Origin: an uncultured Clostridia bacterium
Lineage (GTDB): Bacteria; Bacillota; Clostridia; Oscillospirales; Oscillospiraceae
NCBI GenBank assembly: GCA_947307365.1
Contig: CAMZIY010000013.1
Coordinates: 1 to 32,475 of the forward strand
Reading direction: 5' to 3'
DNA: 32,475 nt
The notes below the pieces were generated by a model that saw only the letters and a list, made by a program, of their open reading frames with translations, did no database searches and had not been told where the DNA came from. Of the stretch, positions 19,227 to 27,596 are shown one piece after another. Each line of letters opens with the position of its first letter. Positions within the stretch are counted from its first letter, which is position 1. A program made the translations under genes and the position numbers.

Positions 19227-21820
19227 TTCGCGTCGTACCAGCTGGCGCCGATATGGGCTTCCGCCAGGAGAGGCACGTCCAGCTCCGCGGCGGCGGACAT
19301 CTCCGTCTCCAGCAGCCGGGCGGCTTTTTCCGCCAGATCGGGAGGACACTCGGCAATGAGCTCGTCGTGCACCTGGAGCAGGAGCCTGGCCTGGGGAAGC
19401 TCCTCCCGGAACCGGCGATCGACCCTGACCATGGCCAGTTTGATGATATCCGCGGCGGTGCCCTGCACCGGCATGTTCAGGGCCACCCGCTCCCCGAAGG
19501 AACGGAGGTTATAGTTGGAGGAGCTGAGCTCCGGCAGGTACCGGCGGCGGCCGAACATCGTAACGGCATAGCCGTCCCGCTTCGCCCGTTCCACCGTCTC
19601 CTTCATATAGGCCCGTACGCCGCTGAAGCGTTCCAGGTAGCTGTCCATATAAGCCCGGGCTTCGCTCCGGGTGATATGGAGATCCTGAGCCAGGGAAAAA
19701 TCGGAGATGCCGTATACGATGCCGAAATTCACCGCCTTGGCCCGGCTGCGCATGAGACCGGTGACCTGGTAGGGTTCAATGCCGAAGACCTGGGCGGCGG
19801 TGGCCCGGTGGATGTCCTCCCCATCCCGGAAGGCCTGCTGCATCACCCTGTCCCCGGAAAGGTGAGAAAGGATGCGCAGCTCGATCTGGGAATAGTCCGC
19901 GTCCACCAGCACGCAGCCGGGGGAGGCCACGAACATCTTCCGCACCTCGCCCCCCAACTCCGTCCGCACAGGAATATTCTGAAGATTGGGATCGGAGGAG
20001 GAGAGACGGCCTGTGGCGGTGGCGGTCATATGGAACCGGGTGCGGATGCGGCCGTCGGGGGAGATGACCTTCACCAGCCCGTCGGCATAGGTGGATTTCA
20101 GCTTGCTCAGCTGACGGTACCGGATGATCTCCTCCACCACCGGATGCTTGCTCCGGAGCTTTTCCAGCACCTCAATATTGGTGGAATACCCGCTCTTGGT
20201 CTTCCCCAGAGGGGGAAGGCCCAGCTGATCGAAAAGGAAGGCGCCCAGCTGCTTGGTGGAGTTCAGGTTGAAGGCGCCGCCCGCCTGGGCGTAGATGCTG
20301 TCCTGCAGCTGTTCGATCTCCGCGCCAAGGGTCTCGCCGAAGCGGGTGAGGGCCTCCCGATCCACGGTAAAGCCGGTGTGCTCCATCCCCGCCAGTACGG
20401 GACAGAGGGGGAGCTCCGCCTGCTGGAACAGATCCAGCAGTCCCTGTTCCTCCAGCAGGGGAAGGATATGCTTTTCCAGGTCCCGGAGGGCTTCCCCGTG
20501 GAGCTTCAGCGCCTCCAGGGCTGCGGAGGCGTCCGCTCCTTCCCGGACGCCCGGAGCGTCGTATACCGCCTCCGGAAGGTTCCGGTCCAGGAGCTTTTTG
20601 GCGATCCGGGGGAGGGTATAGTTCCCGTCCGTGGGGTCCAGGAGCCAGGCGCAGAGTCCGGCGTCGAAGGTGAAGCCGCCGAAGGAGATCCCCCGCTCCA
20701 GCAGGACCGTCATCAGATCCTTCAGCCCGTCCCCGGCCTTGGGCAGCTCCGGGGCGAAAAAGGCCCGGAGAAAGGCGGGGTCCGGTTCCCGCAGGAGGAA
20801 AGCCTCATCTCCCGCCAGCACGGCCAAGGCGTTCAGATCCCGGGAACAGACGAAGTGTGCTTTTTCCGCCTTCCGGCAGGCGGCCAGGATCTCCTCCGGC
20901 GCACCCTCCCGCCAGTCCGCCCCGGCGGACCGGATCTCCCCGGAGGGAGCGGGGGCGGTGACCCCGTAAGTCTCCATGAGGCGGGTGAACTCCAGCCGGT
21001 TGAAGAGGGTATACAAAGCCTCCCGATCCGGCTCCTTCCGGAGCAGGCGGTCCAGGGAGTCCAGTTCCACGGGAGCCTCCCGGGAGATGGTCGCCAGCCG
21101 GTAAGAAAGCAGCGCGCTGTCCCGTCCCGCCTCCAGCTTTTTCGCCACGGCGGGCTTCAGCTCCTCCAGATGGGCGTAGACCGCCTCCAGGGAGCCATAG
21201 GTCCGGAGCAGGTCCGAGGCGGTCTTGCTCCCCACCCCGGGGACTCCGGGGATATTGTCCGAGCTGTCCCCCATCAGGGCCTTCAGATCAACCAGACGGG
21301 GAGGGGGAAAGCCGTATTCCTCCGTGAACAGCTCATCATTATACAGCGTGCTGTCGCTCCTGCCGGGCTTGGAGGTAATGAGCCGCACCCGGGTGGAGGG
21401 AGAGATGAGCTGGAGGCTGTCCCGATCCCCGGTGACCAGGATGCTTTCCCAGCCCTCCCTGGCGCAGCGGTCCGCCAGGGTGCCCAGGAGATCGTCCGCC
21501 TCCCAGCCGTCCATTTCAAAGCGGGGGATGCCCATGGCGTCCAGTACCTGTTTCAGCCAGGGCAGCTGCTCCGCCAGCTCCTCGGGCATGGGTTTGCGGG
21601 TGCCCTTGTACCCGTCGTACAGGGCATGGCGGAAGGTGGGCGCCTTCCGGTCAAAGGCACAGCAGACCGCCTCGGGCTCATCCTCCCGCAGGAGCTTGTT
21701 CAGGATCATGAGGAAGCCGTATACCGCATGGGTGTGCAGCCCGTCCCCCGTGGTGAGGGGACGGACCCCGTAAAAGGCCCGGTTGATCAGACTGTTGCCG
21801 TCAAGGATCATCAGTTTCAT
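19223..21820 (-). CDS. polA: DNA polymerase I
   Basis: 5'-nuclease (GDSSDNIPGVPGVGSKTASDLL) and polymerase motifs (DADYSQIELRILSHLSGD, RSRAKAVNFGIVYGIS, LLLQVHDELIAE). Confidence 0.97.
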   Translation of the reverse strand: MKLMILDGNSLINRAFYGVRPLTTGDGLHTHAVYGFLMILNKLLREDEPEAVCCAFDRKAPTFRHALYDGYKGTRKPMPEELAEQLPWLKQVLDAMGIPRFEMDGWEADDLLGTLADRCAREGWESILVTGDRDSLQLISPSTRVRLITSKPGRSDSTLYNDELFTEEYGFPPPRLVDLKALMGDSSDNIPGVPGVGSKTASDLLRTYGSLEAVYAHLEELKPAVAKKLEAGRDSALLSYRLATISREAPVELDSLDRLLRKEPDREALYTLFNRLEFTRLMETYGVTAPAPSGEIRSAGADWREGAPEEILAACRKAEKAHFVCSRDLNALAVLAGDEAFLLREPDPAFLRAFFAPELPKAGDGLKDLMTVLLERGISFGGFTFDAGLCAWLLDPTDGNYTLPRIAKKLLDRNLPEAVYDAPGVREGADASAALEALKLHGEALRDLEKHILPLLEEQGLLDLFQQAELPLCPVLAGMEHTGFTVDREALTRFGETLGAEIEQLQDSIYAQAGGAFNLNSTKQLGAFLFDQLGLPPLGKTKSGYSTNIEVLEKLRSKHPVVEEIIRYRQLSKLKSTYADGLVKVISPDGRIRTRFHMTATATGRLSSSDPNLQNIPVRTELGGEVRKMFVASPGCVLVDADYSQIELRILSHLSGDRVMQQAFRDGEDIHRATAAQVFGIEPYQVTGLMRSRAKAVNFGIVYGISDFSLAQDLHITRSEARAYMDSYLERFSGVRAYMKETVERAKRDGYAVTMFGRRRYLPELSSSNYNLRSFGERVALNMPVQGTAADIIKLAMVRVDRRFREELPQARLLLQVHDELIAECPPDLAEKAARLLETEMSAAAELDVPLLAEAHIGASWYDAK

Positions 21821-21860
21821 TATTAATCACCGGGAAAATCATACCCCATCCGGTGCAGGA

Positions 21861-23171
21861 TTACAATAACTTTGTCCGCACGCTGCGGCTGAGCCGCAGG
21901 AAGCTCAGCAGAAAATTGAAACACTCGCTGCCGTAGAGGATGGCGATATAGGCGGGGATGCCGAAACGGGGCAGAAGGAACCACACCGCCAGCAGGGTGA
22001 GGCAGGCGTCTCCCAGGTTGATGAGCATGGAGTCCAGCTGGAGCCCCAGCCCTTTCAGCATTCCGTCCACCACCGTATCCAGATACATGACGATCACCAG
22101 GGGCGCCAGGGCCCGGATCAGCTCCCCCGCCTCTCCGCTGCGGTAAAGCCACCGCCCCAGGGCCGGACCCAGGAGCCAGAGGACCAGGGCCACCCCGGAG
22201 GAAAGCAGGAGGCTGAGGCGCAGGCTCCCGCCCGCTGCGGCTTCCAGTCCGGATCGGTCCCGGCGCACCTGGGCCCGGGTCAGGGCGGGGATCAGCTGCT
22301 CCGACAGGGCGAGAAAAAAGACGGAGGCGAAGGTGAGCACCGGCATCACCATGCCCCCCACCACGCCGTAGATCTCCAGAGCCCTGGCCGCTCCGACGCC
22401 GCTGCGCCGCAGGGCTTTTGGAACCAGCATGCTCCGCAGGGTGCTCAAGGCGCTGCGGGCATAGCTGCTGAAGGCCAGGGGCAGGGAAAGACGCAGGAGA
22501 CGTCCCGCCATGGGGAAGGGGGGACAGGGCCGGTCCGCTCCCGGGATCCGCTTCAGATCCAGACGGTACAGGATCAGCGCCAGGAGGAGAGAGGCCAGAT
22601 CCCCCGCGGCGACTGCGCCGGCCACGGCGGCACAGCCCCCTGCCGTTCCCCGCTCGGGGCGGGACAGGAGCAGCAGGATGAGGGCGGTGCCGCAGAGCTG
22701 TTCGAACAGCTGCACCGCCGTCCCCTTCCAGGGCCGGCCCACGGCGGTGAAGTAGCCTCCCAGCACGCCGTTCAGGCTGAGGAAGGGGAGACCCAGACTC
22801 AGAAACCGCAGAGCCGGGGCAATGCGCAGATCTCCGGCGAAGCGGGCGAGAGGCTCCGCCAGCAGGAAGGCTCCGGCCATGGCGGGAAGGCTGAAGCCCA
22901 GCGCATACAGCGCACAGGCACGGGTGACCCGCCGCACCCGCTGACACCGGCCCAGCCCCAGCTCCTGGGCGATGAGACGGGTGGCGCTGTAGCGGATGCC
23001 GGACATGGCCAGAGTCACCGCCAGAGCCTGCACCGACATGGCAAGCTGCAGCAGGCCCAGCCCCTCCGCCCCCAGGTTCTCCGCCATGTGGGACTGGGTG
23101 AAGATGGACGCCAGGCGCAGGAGCAGGGAGAGCAGAGTCACCGCTCCGGCGGAACGCAGGATCCCGGACAT
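21861..23171 (-). CDS. Oligosaccharide flippase / MATE-type, SpoVB-like membrane protein
   Basis: Multi-spanning hydrophobic protein; SGILRSAGAVTLLSLLLRLASIFTQSHMAENLGAEGLGLLQL and GGYFTAVGRPWKGTAVQLFEQL resemble the SpoVB/polysaccharide biosynthesis family. Confidence 0.8.
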   Translation of the reverse strand: MSGILRSAGAVTLLSLLLRLASIFTQSHMAENLGAEGLGLLQLAMSVQALAVTLAMSGIRYSATRLIAQELGLGRCQRVRRVTRACALYALGFSLPAMAGAFLLAEPLARFAGDLRIAPALRFLSLGLPFLSLNGVLGGYFTAVGRPWKGTAVQLFEQLCGTALILLLLSRPERGTAGGCAAVAGAVAAGDLASLLLALILYRLDLKRIPGADRPCPPFPMAGRLLRLSLPLAFSSYARSALSTLRSMLVPKALRRSGVGAARALEIYGVVGGMVMPVLTFASVFFLALSEQLIPALTRAQVRRDRSGLEAAAGGSLRLSLLLSSGVALVLWLLGPALGRWLYRSGEAGELIRALAPLVIVMYLDTVVDGMLKGLGLQLDSMLINLGDACLTLLAVWFLLPRFGIPAYIAILYGSECFNFLLSFLRLSRSVRTKLL

Positions 23172-23374
23172 TCGGCCGCATCCCTCCCGTCAGGTTTTTC
23201 TCTTCATGTATACAGGCCCGACTGCGTAAGATATGCCGAAGGATATGGCGGCGGGGATAGGGCAAAAGGCACAAAACCGGGGTTTTTGCACATTTTTCCC
23301 CCTGTCGGAGCGGCCGGAAGGGGGGATTCACAGCATTTTGCTCAAAAAGTTCTGAGAAAACTAGAAATTTTGAC

Positions 23375-23402
23375 TTGTATTTTTGTGATAGTGTGCTATA
23401 AT
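23375..23402 (+). promoter_or_regulatory. Extended −10 promoter for ABC permease genes
   Basis: TTGTAT (23375-23380), 16-nt spacer, TGC-TATAAT (23397-23402). Confidence 0.65.
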
Positions 23403-23481
23403 CGACGTAACCAAGACTGGATTTATGTGAAAGTGCATAAAGCGTTCTGTCCTTGAATTCAGTGGAAAAGGAGAAGACGGT

Positions 23482-24393
23482 ATGAACAAACACACCATTA
23501 AAAAAGACTGGATACACAATCGAGCCGTGTATCTGATGGCGATTCCCATCGTCTTGTATTTCCTCATCTGGAACTACCTGCCCATGGTCGGTATCGCCCT
23601 TGCTTTTGAGGACTATTCCGCCCGCGGCGGCTTCCTCTTCAGTAAGTGGATCGGTCTGAAGAACTTCGTGGATTTCTTCAAGAGCTACTACCTGGTTCGT
23701 CTGCTGCGCAACACCCTGATCCTCAGCGTGGGCAACATGATCATCAACTTCCCCGCCCCCATCATCCTTGCCCTGCTGCTGAACGAACTGGAGAACGCAG
23801 TTTTCAAGAAGGTCATCCAGACCATCAGCTACATGCCGTTCTTCATCTCTGTGGTGGTCATCTGCGGCATCATCGTGGACTTCTTCTCCTACAACGGCGC
23901 CTTCACCATCCTGCTCACCAAGCTGGGCCTGGCGGAGAACAAGGACCTGATGAGCGTAAGAAGTTACTTCCGCCCCATCTACATACTGTCCAATACCTGG
24001 CAGGGCGTCGGCTACGGTTCCATCATCTACCTGGCCGCCCTCTCCGGCGTGGATCAGGAGCTGTATGAGGCGGCCAAGATCGACGGCGCCAACCGGTGGC
24101 AGCAGACCCTGCACGTCACCATCCCCGGCATCGCCCCCACCATCATCATCATGCTCATCCTCCAGATCGGCAGCCTCCTCTCCACCGCCATGGAGAAGAT
24201 CCTGCTCCTGTACCGGCCCCTCACCTACGAAGTGGCCGACACCATCACCACCTTCGTTTACCGCCGCGGCCTGATCGACGGCGACTTCGGCTACTCCACC
24301 TCCGTCGGTCTGTTCAACTCTTTCGTCAACCTGCTGCTCCTCTTCATCGCCAACAGCGTGAGCCGCAAGTACTCCGAGACGAGCCTGTTCTAA
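23482..24393 (+). CDS. Carbohydrate ABC transporter permease (LplB-like)
   Basis: Six-TM permease; IYLAALSGVDQELYEAAKIDGANRWQQTLHVTIPGIAPT = EAA loop. Confidence 0.92.
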   Translation: MNKHTIKKDWIHNRAVYLMAIPIVLYFLIWNYLPMVGIALAFEDYSARGGFLFSKWIGLKNFVDFFKSYYLVRLLRNTLILSVGNMIINFPAPIILALLLNELENAVFKKVIQTISYMPFFISVVVICGIIVDFFSYNGAFTILLTKLGLAENKDLMSVRSYFRPIYILSNTWQGVGYGSIIYLAALSGVDQELYEAAKIDGANRWQQTLHVTIPGIAPTIIIMLILQIGSLLSTAMEKILLLYRPLTYEVADTITTFVYRRGLIDGDFGYSTSVGLFNSFVNLLLLFIANSVSRKYSETSLF

Positions 24394-24417
24394 GTGCAAG
24401 AAGGAGGGTAAAGCACA

Positions 24418-25320
24418 ATGAAAATCAAAGAATCCCCGTCACGGATCGTATTCCGTGTCATCAACGTTCTGATCATGGTTTTCCTGGCGTTCGCCTGCCT
24501 GGCGCCTCTGCTGCACGTCCTGTTCGCCTCGATCAGCGACCCCGACCTGCTGACCCAGTTCTCCGGCGGCATCATCCTGTGGCCTCTGTATGACGAGACC
24601 CATCCCGCCACCCTGAAGGGCTACACCTTCGTTCTGCGGAACAACGCTCTGATCATGGGCTACGCCAACACCTTCTTCTACGTGATCAGCGGTACCATCC
24701 TGAGCGTTATCTTCTGCTCCCTGGGCGGCTACTGCCTGTCCCGCCGGGGCACGATCTGGATGAAGTACCTCATCCTCATCATCACCTTCACCATGTTCTT
24801 CCATGGCGGTTTGATCCCGACCTACATGGTCAACAAGTACCTGGGCATCGTGAACACCCGTTGGGTCATCGTCTTGATGGGCTTGATCAGCGTCTTCAAC
24901 ATCATCATCGTTCGAACCGCCTTCCAGGCCATCCCGGCCAGCTTGGAGGAATCCGCCCAGCTGGATGGCGCAGGCCATATGACCATCCTCTTCCGGATCA
25001 CCTTCCCCCTGGCCAAGGCGACCATCGCCGTTATCGCTCTGTTCTACGCGGTGGGCAAATGGAACGAATACCTGAACGCAGCCATCTACCTGACCAACCG
25101 GAAGCTGTATCCTCTGCAGATCATCCTGCGTGAGATCCTCATCGAGTCCTCCGGTACTCAGGACTTTGACCTGGCCACCGAGGCCGGCAACTTCTCCAAG
25201 TATAAGAAGCTGCTCCAGTACTCCACCATCATCTTCGCCACCCTGCCGATCCTCTGCGTGTACCCCTTCGTGCAGAAGTACTTCGTCAAGGGCGTCATGA
25301 TCGGCTCCATCAAGGGCTGA
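24418..25320 (+). CDS. Carbohydrate ABC transporter permease (YtcP-like)
   Basis: TAFQAIPASLEESAQLDGAGHMTILFRITFPLAKATIAV EAA loop; ends YPFVQKYFVKGVMIGSIKG. Confidence 0.93.
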   Translation: MKIKESPSRIVFRVINVLIMVFLAFACLAPLLHVLFASISDPDLLTQFSGGIILWPLYDETHPATLKGYTFVLRNNALIMGYANTFFYVISGTILSVIFCSLGGYCLSRRGTIWMKYLILIITFTMFFHGGLIPTYMVNKYLGIVNTRWVIVLMGLISVFNIIIVRTAFQAIPASLEESAQLDGAGHMTILFRITFPLAKATIAVIALFYAVGKWNEYLNAAIYLTNRKLYPLQIILREILIESSGTQDFDLATEAGNFSKYKKLLQYSTIIFATLPILCVYPFVQKYFVKGVMIGSIKG

Positions 25321-25339
25321 TTTCGGAAACACAAAACCG

Positions 25340-25369
25340 GGTCCCGGAACGCGAGTTCCGGGACCTTTT
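25340..25369 (+). terminator. Intrinsic terminator after the ABC permeases
   Basis: GGTCCCGGAAC-gcga-GTTCCGGGACC-TTTTC. Confidence 0.85.
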
Positions 25370-25385
25370 CTTTCGGAGAGAGCGT

Positions 25386-25688
25386 ATGAACGAAGCACGG
25401 ATCCTGGAGATCCTTTCCCTGGTGGAAGAGATCCCAGCCGGAAAGGTGGCGTTCTATGGACAGCTTGCTGCGCTGGCGGGCATGGAAGGGCGGGCCCGAT
25501 GGGTGGGCTGGGTCCTTCACCATTCGCAGATGTATGGGAATTATCCCTGCCACCGGGTGGTATCCGCTACGGGCAGAACGGCCCCCGGCTGGCCGGAGCA
25601 GCGGCTGCTGCTGGAAGAGGAAGGAGTTTCTTTCCTTCCCGGCGGGCGGGTGGATATGCGGCGCTGCGTCTGGGACTGCCGGATATAG
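25386..25688 (+). CDS. MGMT-like (methylated-DNA cysteine methyltransferase domain) small protein with PCHR motif
   Basis: VEEIPAGKVAFYGQLAALAGMEGRARWVGWVLH...YGNYPCHRVVSATGRTAPGWPEQRLLLEEEGV. Confidence 0.88.
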   Translation: MNEARILEILSLVEEIPAGKVAFYGQLAALAGMEGRARWVGWVLHHSQMYGNYPCHRVVSATGRTAPGWPEQRLLLEEEGVSFLPGGRVDMRRCVWDCRI

Positions 25689-25834
25689 ACGCAGGGGATC
25701 ACGGAAGGGAGAAAAACATGTAGCGTTTTCCAAACGATCAGACTGACCCGATCATTACGGCAAAAGCGCAGCTGGACAGCGCGCATGGGAAACACAGCGC
25801 CCTTCGGCTGCCAGAAACGGCCATCCTTTTCTTC

Positions 25835-26482
25835 ATGAGCCGGGGTGTGGACTATTTATGCGCGAACTATGCCGTGAGAGAGCTGCCGGAGCCCTTCCCT
25901 TGTTTTCTGAACCGCCGCCCCGTGTGGGAGCTGGAGGACGATCCGATCTGCTTTCTGGATGGCGGCCGCAGCGCGCCCCAGGCCTGCGATACGGTGGAGA
26001 CCCTGGCCGCCCTTGGGGTAAAGCGGATCGCCGCCGTGGGGATGTTCGGCGCTTTCGATCCCCGGATCAGCCTCGGGGAGATCATTGCTCCGGAGAAGGC
26101 CTTCGTGGAGGAGGGGACCTCCCTGCATTATTACGATTCCATCGAATACGCCGCTCCGGACGATCGGCTGCTGAAGCTGACGGCTCTGCGGGCAGGGGTG
26201 AACACGTACCCCATCGTCACCACCGACGCGGTCTACCGGCAGACGTTTTATAAAGAGCGGCTCTGGCGGGAAAAGGGCGCCGTGGGGGTGGATATGGAGA
26301 CCTCCGCCGTTTTCAGCGTTTCCCGGTATCTCGGCCTGGAGGCCGTAGGATTGCTGATGGCGTCGGATCTGCATCCGCAGGCTCCCGGCGATCCAAAATG
26401 GGAATGGAAGATGACCCGGGAGATGCGCTATGATCTGACGGAACGAAGCCTGGATATTGCGAAACAGAGGATTTTCCAATGA
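25835..26482 (+). CDS. Nucleoside phosphorylase (PNP/UDP phosphorylase family); native N-terminus probably extends to 25718 but has TAG at codon 2
   Basis: AALGVKRIAAVGMFGAFDPRISLGEIIAPEKAFVEEGTSLHYY...VGVDMETSAVFSVSRYLGLEAVGLLMASD. Confidence 0.85.
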   Translation: MSRGVDYLCANYAVRELPEPFPCFLNRRPVWELEDDPICFLDGGRSAPQACDTVETLAALGVKRIAAVGMFGAFDPRISLGEIIAPEKAFVEEGTSLHYYDSIEYAAPDDRLLKLTALRAGVNTYPIVTTDAVYRQTFYKERLWREKGAVGVDMETSAVFSVSRYLGLEAVGLLMASDLHPQAPGDPKWEWKMTREMRYDLTERSLDIAKQRIFQ

Positions 26483-26488
26483 AAGCAC

Positions 26489-26518
26489 CGCCGCCCGGTA
26501 TACACGTACCGGGCGGCG
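26489..26518. terminator. 12-bp perfect hairpin between convergent genes
   Basis: CGCCGCCCGGTA-tacacg-TACCGGGCGGCG; weak or no T-tract. Confidence 0.5.
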
Positions 26519-26575
26519 CGATATTCGAAACTCCGTTCTTATTCTACGGTAAGGTTCTCCTGAATTCCTCCGGAT

Positions 26576-27340
26576 CTATCTCTTTTTGTACAGGACCAGC
26601 TCCGGGTCGGTCCCCCCCGCCGCATAGGTGCAGATCAGGATGAAATCCATCCCGGCCAGGACCCCGAAGCATCGGTCTCCGCCGAACTCGGACTCCAGCT
26701 GATTTCCCAGATAAGTCGTCTCATCGTCCAGGAATTTCACCGTCTGCCCGCCGGGAAGCCGATACTCCAAGTTTACATAACTCCCAACAAGGGCGTTCAG
26801 CTTTTCCACTTTCGGCAGCCCTTCCACATGCAGGGCGTTGATCTCGTCCAACAGCTGCTTTTTGAAGGCCTCGAATTCGCCGCCGTCCCCCAGCTTTTCG
26901 TAGTTCTTCCAGTAATCCAGGGTGGGCAGGGTCTTCCTCAGGTATACCCGGGCCTGATCCTCGGGGAACTGTTCGTTTGCCATATTCCGGACGCAGACCT
27001 CGATCAGCTCGTCCAGATCGCTGTAGGTGAAGACGCCGTCGGCATAACACCATTTGCAGTAATCCTCGTTGAGGGATCCGTCCTTGTTCCGGCCGATGAG
27101 GTCATCCTCCAGGGGCATGCCGCAGCACTGACAGACGAGCTTACGCGGCGACCCCAGCAGCGTATTGATGGAAACGCAGAACAGGTCGGAAAGCCGCTTC
27201 AAGGTCTCGGTATTGGGCACGGTCTCCCCGTTTTCCCAGCGGGAGACCGCCTGCCGGGTCACAAAGACCTTCCCGGCCAGCTCGTCCTGGGAGAGGCCGC
27301 TTTTCGTCCGCAGCTCATACAGTACGTCCTTCGTGTTCAT
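26576..27340 (-). CDS. XRE-family transcriptional regulator fused to zinc-ribbon domain
   Basis: HTH (LRTKSGLSQDELAGKVFVTRQAVSRWENGETVPNTETLKRLSDLF) followed by CQCCGMPLEDDLIGRNKDGSLNEDYCKWCYADG. Confidence 0.88.
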   Translation of the reverse strand: MNTKDVLYELRTKSGLSQDELAGKVFVTRQAVSRWENGETVPNTETLKRLSDLFCVSINTLLGSPRKLVCQCCGMPLEDDLIGRNKDGSLNEDYCKWCYADGVFTYSDLDELIEVCVRNMANEQFPEDQARVYLRKTLPTLDYWKNYEKLGDGGEFEAFKKQLLDEINALHVEGLPKVEKLNALVGSYVNLEYRLPGGQTVKFLDDETTYLGNQLESEFGGDRCFGVLAGMDFILICTYAAGGTDPELVLYKKR

Positions 27341-27442
27341 GGGAACACCTCCTTATGGCCCCATTCTACCGCAGAGATCCCCAAAATGCACGCAACTTGT
27401 GGTTGCCCTCCGAAGCGGGGAAAGACGAGAGGAGAAAAAACG

Positions 27443-27490
27443 GGGGGGACGGTTCCTCCTTTCCCCCTGTGAGGACAGAGGAACCGTTTC
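27443..27490. repeat. REP-like inverted repeat of GGGACGGTTCCTC type
   Basis: GGGGGACGGTTCCTC ... GAGGAACCGTTTCCC; perfect 10-bp core ACGGTTCCTC/GAGGAACCGT (27449-27458 / 27478-27487). Confidence 0.55.
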
Positions 27491-27507
27491 CCTGTCTTTC
27501 TCCGGTA

Positions 27508-27536
27508 TTGGCATTTGCTTCCTGCCGTGGTACAAT
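27508..27536 (+). promoter_or_regulatory. SigA-type promoter for the GLUG-repeat gene
   Basis: TTGGCA (27508-27513), 17-nt spacer, TACAAT (27531-27536). Confidence 0.7.
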
Positions 27537-27596
27537 AATATATCAAGCATGATTATAAATAATAAGTATATTGAGTTGCGGAAAGGAATCGATCTC

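Noticed and set aside
19253-21826. 857-aa + strand ORF
   Set aside because: Antisense to polA; composition is a GC-bias artefact with no domain-like motifs.
21823-24399. 858-aa − strand ORF
   Set aside because: Overlaps the SpoVB-like gene out of frame and the ABC permease antisense; low-complexity G/D/E-rich translation.
25718-25723. Amber codon reassignment in this organism
   Set aside because: TAG terminates the MGMT-like gene (25686-25688) and the XRE regulator in the same window, so global reassignment is unlikely.
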